From Geosporobacter subterraneus DSM 17957 (lineage in GTDB: Bacteria; Bacillota; Clostridia; Peptostreptococcales; Thermotaleaceae): a stretch of 36,419 bases of DNA. A program made the position numbers and the translations under genes. The notes beneath the pieces are model-generated. The model saw only the letters and a program-made list of their open reading frames with translations, made no database searches and had not been told where the DNA came from. The stretch spans positions 1-36,419 of the forward strand of contig NZ_FQZV01000040.1 of NCBI RefSeq assembly GCF_900142145.1. Reading direction: 5' to 3'. The stretch's first letter is position 1. Each line of letters begins with the position of its first letter. Below are positions 33,895 to 36,419 of the stretch, one piece after another.

Positions 33895-35643
33895 TTACAA
33901 CTTCTCTAACAGTCGCTTCATCATGGTGGCGGCCTCTGCTCTGGTGGCATGATCCTTTGGTACAAAGCGATTTCCGGCCCTCCCCCGAATGATCCCCAAT
34001 TTATTGGCAGCACGGACATCCTGGGCTGCCCATCCGCTTACAGCACCCTTGTCCACAAAGCTTAATTCCGGTAAATCCTTTAGCAGTTCTTTATTGCCCT
34101 TTCTCTCAAAGGCTCGGATCACCATAACAGAAATCTCCTCCCTGGTGATGAGCCTTCCCGGTTCATAGTTTCCGTTGCCCATTCCGCGAACAATCCCTTC
34201 ACGATATGCAGCTTCCACATAAAGAGATTTATTGGTAGTCATGCGTACATCCTTTAAAATCCCCTCATAGGCCTTGATTTCAAGCCCCAATGCTTTTACT
34301 ACAAATTCTGCGAATTCTGCCCTCGTAATCCTGTCATCAGGTCTAAAGAGGTTGCCGGTTTTAGCCGTGACAATCCCTCTTTTTTCTAAATCCATGATAT
34401 CCTTCTGAGCCCAGTGCCCTCCAATATCTTCATAGGCAGTACGCTGTATCCACTTGTTTACATCCTTTGGTGCAGCTGCAGTGGTAAAGCTCCAGGTCTT
34501 GTCAATCGTCTCTGTAGTTTTATCGTCGAACTCTACTTTCCCTTTTATGGTGACCGTGTGCTTTTCCCCCGCAGTCAGTGGACTGGACGGAATGAGAATG
34601 ATGCTTTCCTGCAGCCACTGATCCTTCTCCGGTGTATTCAGATAAGTATTGATAGTGCTTCCCCTTGAGTTGGTCAGAGTGGCTTTATCAATGGTTATTT
34701 TTGCAATATTCTTATCGGTAAAATAGGAAAAAGTAATAGGATATCCTACATTTTCCTTTTTATCGTGAAATCGGAGGGGGTTAGGGCTTTCATTGCCATC
34801 CCACTTCGTATTTACGTCGGTTTGGTTCTCTATGGGATATACCATAATTTTCCCTTTTCCTGCTTTACTTCCGCCAAACTTATAAGTATAGTATCGATCC
34901 TTCATCCCATACCCTAAATCTGTAAAGAAAGGGTTCAGCCAAGCTAAACGATGATAAGGCGCGTCCACCAGCCCGTCGATAGATTCTCTGAAATCCTTAT
35001 TGCCGGAGCTGAGATTTTCACTGACCAAGCTGCCCCCATAACCGAAAGCGCCTACCCGGTCCCAGGGTTTTACGCCGGTAAATCCCTTGGCATTGGCAAA
35101 CTGCTCATGGGTAATCTGCTTGTTCAATGCCATATAATTGGCATGGGCAAGGGCTGCAGCATTTAATGCATCATTTAGCTGTAAATCCTGCAATCCCATA
35201 AACTTCCGATACTGGTTTACGTATTCCAATGCCTGCTTTTGATCCTGTGCTGCAGAAGGCAGTGTTGCCACCGCATTTTCACTGACTGAGAACTGCCAGC
35301 TTTGATTAAAGGTCTTGGCCCAGTCCTTAAAGGCCACTGCAAGATCTACTTTATACTGCCCTGCTTTCAGTGGGTCCTTTGGAATATAGAGGATTGCCTG
35401 AAGGGTTTCGTCATACTTTGCGTCTACAACGGCGCCATTCAGTTTCATTTCAATTGATTCTATGGTGTTGTTGTTTAGAAAAATAGGTAAGCTAATGGTG
35501 GGCTTTGACACCATCACCCGGATATCCTTGGGCTGAGGCGGCAAATAACCGATATTTTCATTTGCACATACAGCCGTACCTGCGGCCACCATGCACAACA
35601 AGATGGTAATATATATAATAAACCACTGAAGTTTTCTTTTCAT
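33895..35643 (-). CDS. Secreted CAP-domain protein with S-layer homology repeats
   Basis: I choose the ATG at 35643 (MKRKLQWFIIYITILLCMVA), with AAAGGAGGG 9 bases upstream; the ATG at 35649 is too close. The 582 residues are: signal peptide at about 1-27, an Ig-like fold at about 35-120, a CAP (SCP/PR1, YkwD-type) domain at about 135-290 with candidate site residues His179, Glu209 in SENLSSG and His231 in PYHRLAW, a second Ig-like domain at about 300-420, and three SLH repeats from about 430 to the end (EDIGGHWAQ, RITRAEF, ITREEISVMVIRAF, ATRAEAATMM). SLH repeats bind pyruvylated wall polymer, so it sits on the cell surface. The role of the CAP domain is unknown. Confidence 0.93.
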   Translation of the reverse strand: MKRKLQWFIIYITILLCMVAAGTAVCANENIGYLPPQPKDIRVMVSKPTISLPIFLNNNTIESIEMKLNGAVVDAKYDETLQAILYIPKDPLKAGQYKVDLAVAFKDWAKTFNQSWQFSVSENAVATLPSAAQDQKQALEYVNQYRKFMGLQDLQLNDALNAAALAHANYMALNKQITHEQFANAKGFTGVKPWDRVGAFGYGGSLVSENLSSGNKDFRESIDGLVDAPYHRLAWLNPFFTDLGYGMKDRYYTYKFGGSKAGKGKIMVYPIENQTDVNTKWDGNESPNPLRFHDKKENVGYPITFSYFTDKNIAKITIDKATLTNSRGSTINTYLNTPEKDQWLQESIILIPSSPLTAGEKHTVTIKGKVEFDDKTTETIDKTWSFTTAAAPKDVNKWIQRTAYEDIGGHWAQKDIMDLEKRGIVTAKTGNLFRPDDRITRAEFAEFVVKALGLEIKAYEGILKDVRMTTNKSLYVEAAYREGIVRGMGNGNYEPGRLITREEISVMVIRAFERKGNKELLKDLPELSFVDKGAVSGWAAQDVRAANKLGIIRGRAGNRFVPKDHATRAEAATMMKRLLEKL

Positions 35644-35734
35644 CCCCATTCCCTCCTTTCTTTTATTGTAATACATAATTTGATTAAAAATAGGGATTGT
35701 CTTGAAAATGTAATATTCGTCCTCAAAATGTAAT

Positions 35735-35804
35735 AAAGTCTGCAAAGGCAGACTTTAATGTTATTTTCTATATAATAAAGAACTGCGACTTTTCGCAGTC
35801 CTTT
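35735..35804. terminator. Two tandem terminator hairpins after the glutamate dehydrogenase gene
   Basis: AAAGTCTGC/GCAGACTTT (35735-35756) and AAAGAACTGCGA/TCGCAGTCCTTT (35777-35804) stand just after the stop on the minus strand. The second comes first for the dehydrogenase transcript. The CAP/SLH gene begins about 90 bases further on, so these separate it from the dehydrogenase. Confidence 0.75.
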
Positions 35805-35817
35805 ATGCTTATGGTTT

Positions 35818-36419
35818 TTAGTACCAGCCTCTTAGCTTCATTGCAGTAGCAACTCTCTTGATAGACATCATGTAAGCTGCTGTTCTCATATCTACTTTAT
35901 GCTCTTCTTTCAATGCCCAGATTTCTTCGAAGGCTTTTACCATTAATGCTTCCTGCTTTGTCTGTACTTCATCAAAGCTCCAGTAGTAGTTCATCAGATT
36001 TTGCACCCACTCAAAGTAGGATACAGTTACTCCGCCGGCATTGGCTAGGATATCCGGAATCACTACGATACCCTTGTTGAATAATACTTCATCTGCTTCC
36101 GGTGTAGTAGGTCCGTTAGCACCCTCTGAGATGATCTTTGCTTTGATGTCTCCTACATTCTTAGATGTAATTTGGTTTTCTAAGGCACATGGGAATAACA
36201 TATCTACATCCATTGTCAATACTTCGTTTCTGTCGATTTCTTTTGTTGCTCCCGGGAAGCCCTTCACATGTCTGTTTTTCGCTGTATATTCCATTAATGC
36301 TTTTACATCTAATCCATTTTCGTTTACGATACATGCACTGGAGTCAGATACTGCGATAACCTTTGCACCCATCTTTGTGATGTATAATGCTGCATAGCTT
36401 CCTACATTACCAAAACCTT
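35818..36419 (-). CDS. gdhA: Glutamate dehydrogenase, C-terminal part (cut by window edge)
   Basis: The frame is open to the right edge, so the 5' end is missing; about 200 residues are visible. They begin GFGNVGSYAALYITKMGAKVIAVSDS, the NAD(P)-binding Rossmann motif, and include ALENQIT, ISEGANGPTTPEADEVL and DILANAGGVTVSYFEWVQN, all standard in hexameric clostridial glutamate dehydrogenases. It ends MKLRGWY, as in relatives. It converts glutamate to 2-oxoglutarate and ammonia, and could use the glutamate made by the hut operon. The coding start is outside the window. Confidence 0.97.
   Translation of the reverse strand, partial: GFGNVGSYAALYITKMGAKVIAVSDSSACIVNENGLDVKALMEYTAKNRHVKGFPGATKEIDRNEVLTMDVDMLFPCALENQITSKNVGDIKAKIISEGANGPTTPEADEVLFNKGIVVIPDILANAGGVTVSYFEWVQNLMNYYWSFDEVQTKQEALMVKAFEEIWALKEEHKVDMRTAAYMMSIKRVATAMKLRGWY

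Overview
The window looks like chromosomal DNA of an anaerobic, spore-forming Clostridia species (Bacillota), close in character to Alkaliphilus/Natronincola-type organisms. The supporting signs are strong AGGAGG-type ribosome sites, short intergenic gaps, CotF-type spore coat genes, a SigI/RsgI pair, CIRCE-controlled groESL, clostridial-type histidine degradation with separate FtcD and FchA, purine and cobalamin riboswitches, and a glutamate dehydrogenase. The genus is an inference from gene content; no rRNA or tRNA gene is visible.

Layout. 1-228 is the N-terminal end of a transposase running off the left edge. 438-3855 is the guaB-guaA unit on the minus strand, with its own promoter, guanine-type riboswitch and terminators. 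3908-4655 is a scar region: the C-terminal remnant of a PQQ-type beta-propeller gene and a 194-bp MITE with perfect 17-bp ends and a 10-bp target duplication. 4656-5845 is larC (nickel-pincer cofactor synthesis), split into two frames at an A10 run. 5929-8073 holds small proteins, two of them spore-coat-like. 8113-8528 is a complete cobalamin riboswitch with promoter and terminator but no gene behind it. 8715-10490 holds an HD-domain protein, an aspartate/glutamate racemase and a membrane protein. 10491-11222 is a cluster of palindromic repeats. 11223-13250 is groES-groEL with CIRCE. 13563-21087 holds a MocA-like nucleotidyltransferase, two tandem paralogous 1000-residue SARP/BTAD-ATPase-TPR regulators and a RAYT transposase with REP-like palindromes. 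21198-26219 is the hutU-ftcD-hutI-fchA operon. 26585-29336 is sigI-rsgI plus a copper-amine-oxidase-like stalk protein. 29533-31562 has gene remnants, a DUF554 membrane protein and an 8-oxoguanine glycosylase. 31678-32970 is a second cobalamin riboswitch driving cobT. 33078-33851 is a DUF368 transporter, 33895-35643 a secreted CAP/SLH protein, and 35818 to the right edge the C-terminal part of glutamate dehydrogenase.

How the genes work together. HutU, HutI, FtcD and FchA convert urocanate to glutamate and methenyl-THF; glutamate can then enter the glutamate dehydrogenase encoded at the right edge. guaB and guaA make GMP from IMP under guanine feedback. CobT activates the lower ligand of B12 under B12 feedback. 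SigI, RsgI and the stalk-domain protein look like one envelope-stress or surface-sensing unit.

The observations most worth following are the larC frameshift site (an A_AAA_AAG heptamer with an adjacent AGGAG and a downstream hairpin), the orphan cobalamin riboswitch, the tandem SARP regulators with REP/RAYT sequence at their ribosome site, and a family of hairpin repeats whose stems vary while the CTACA flank stays constant.
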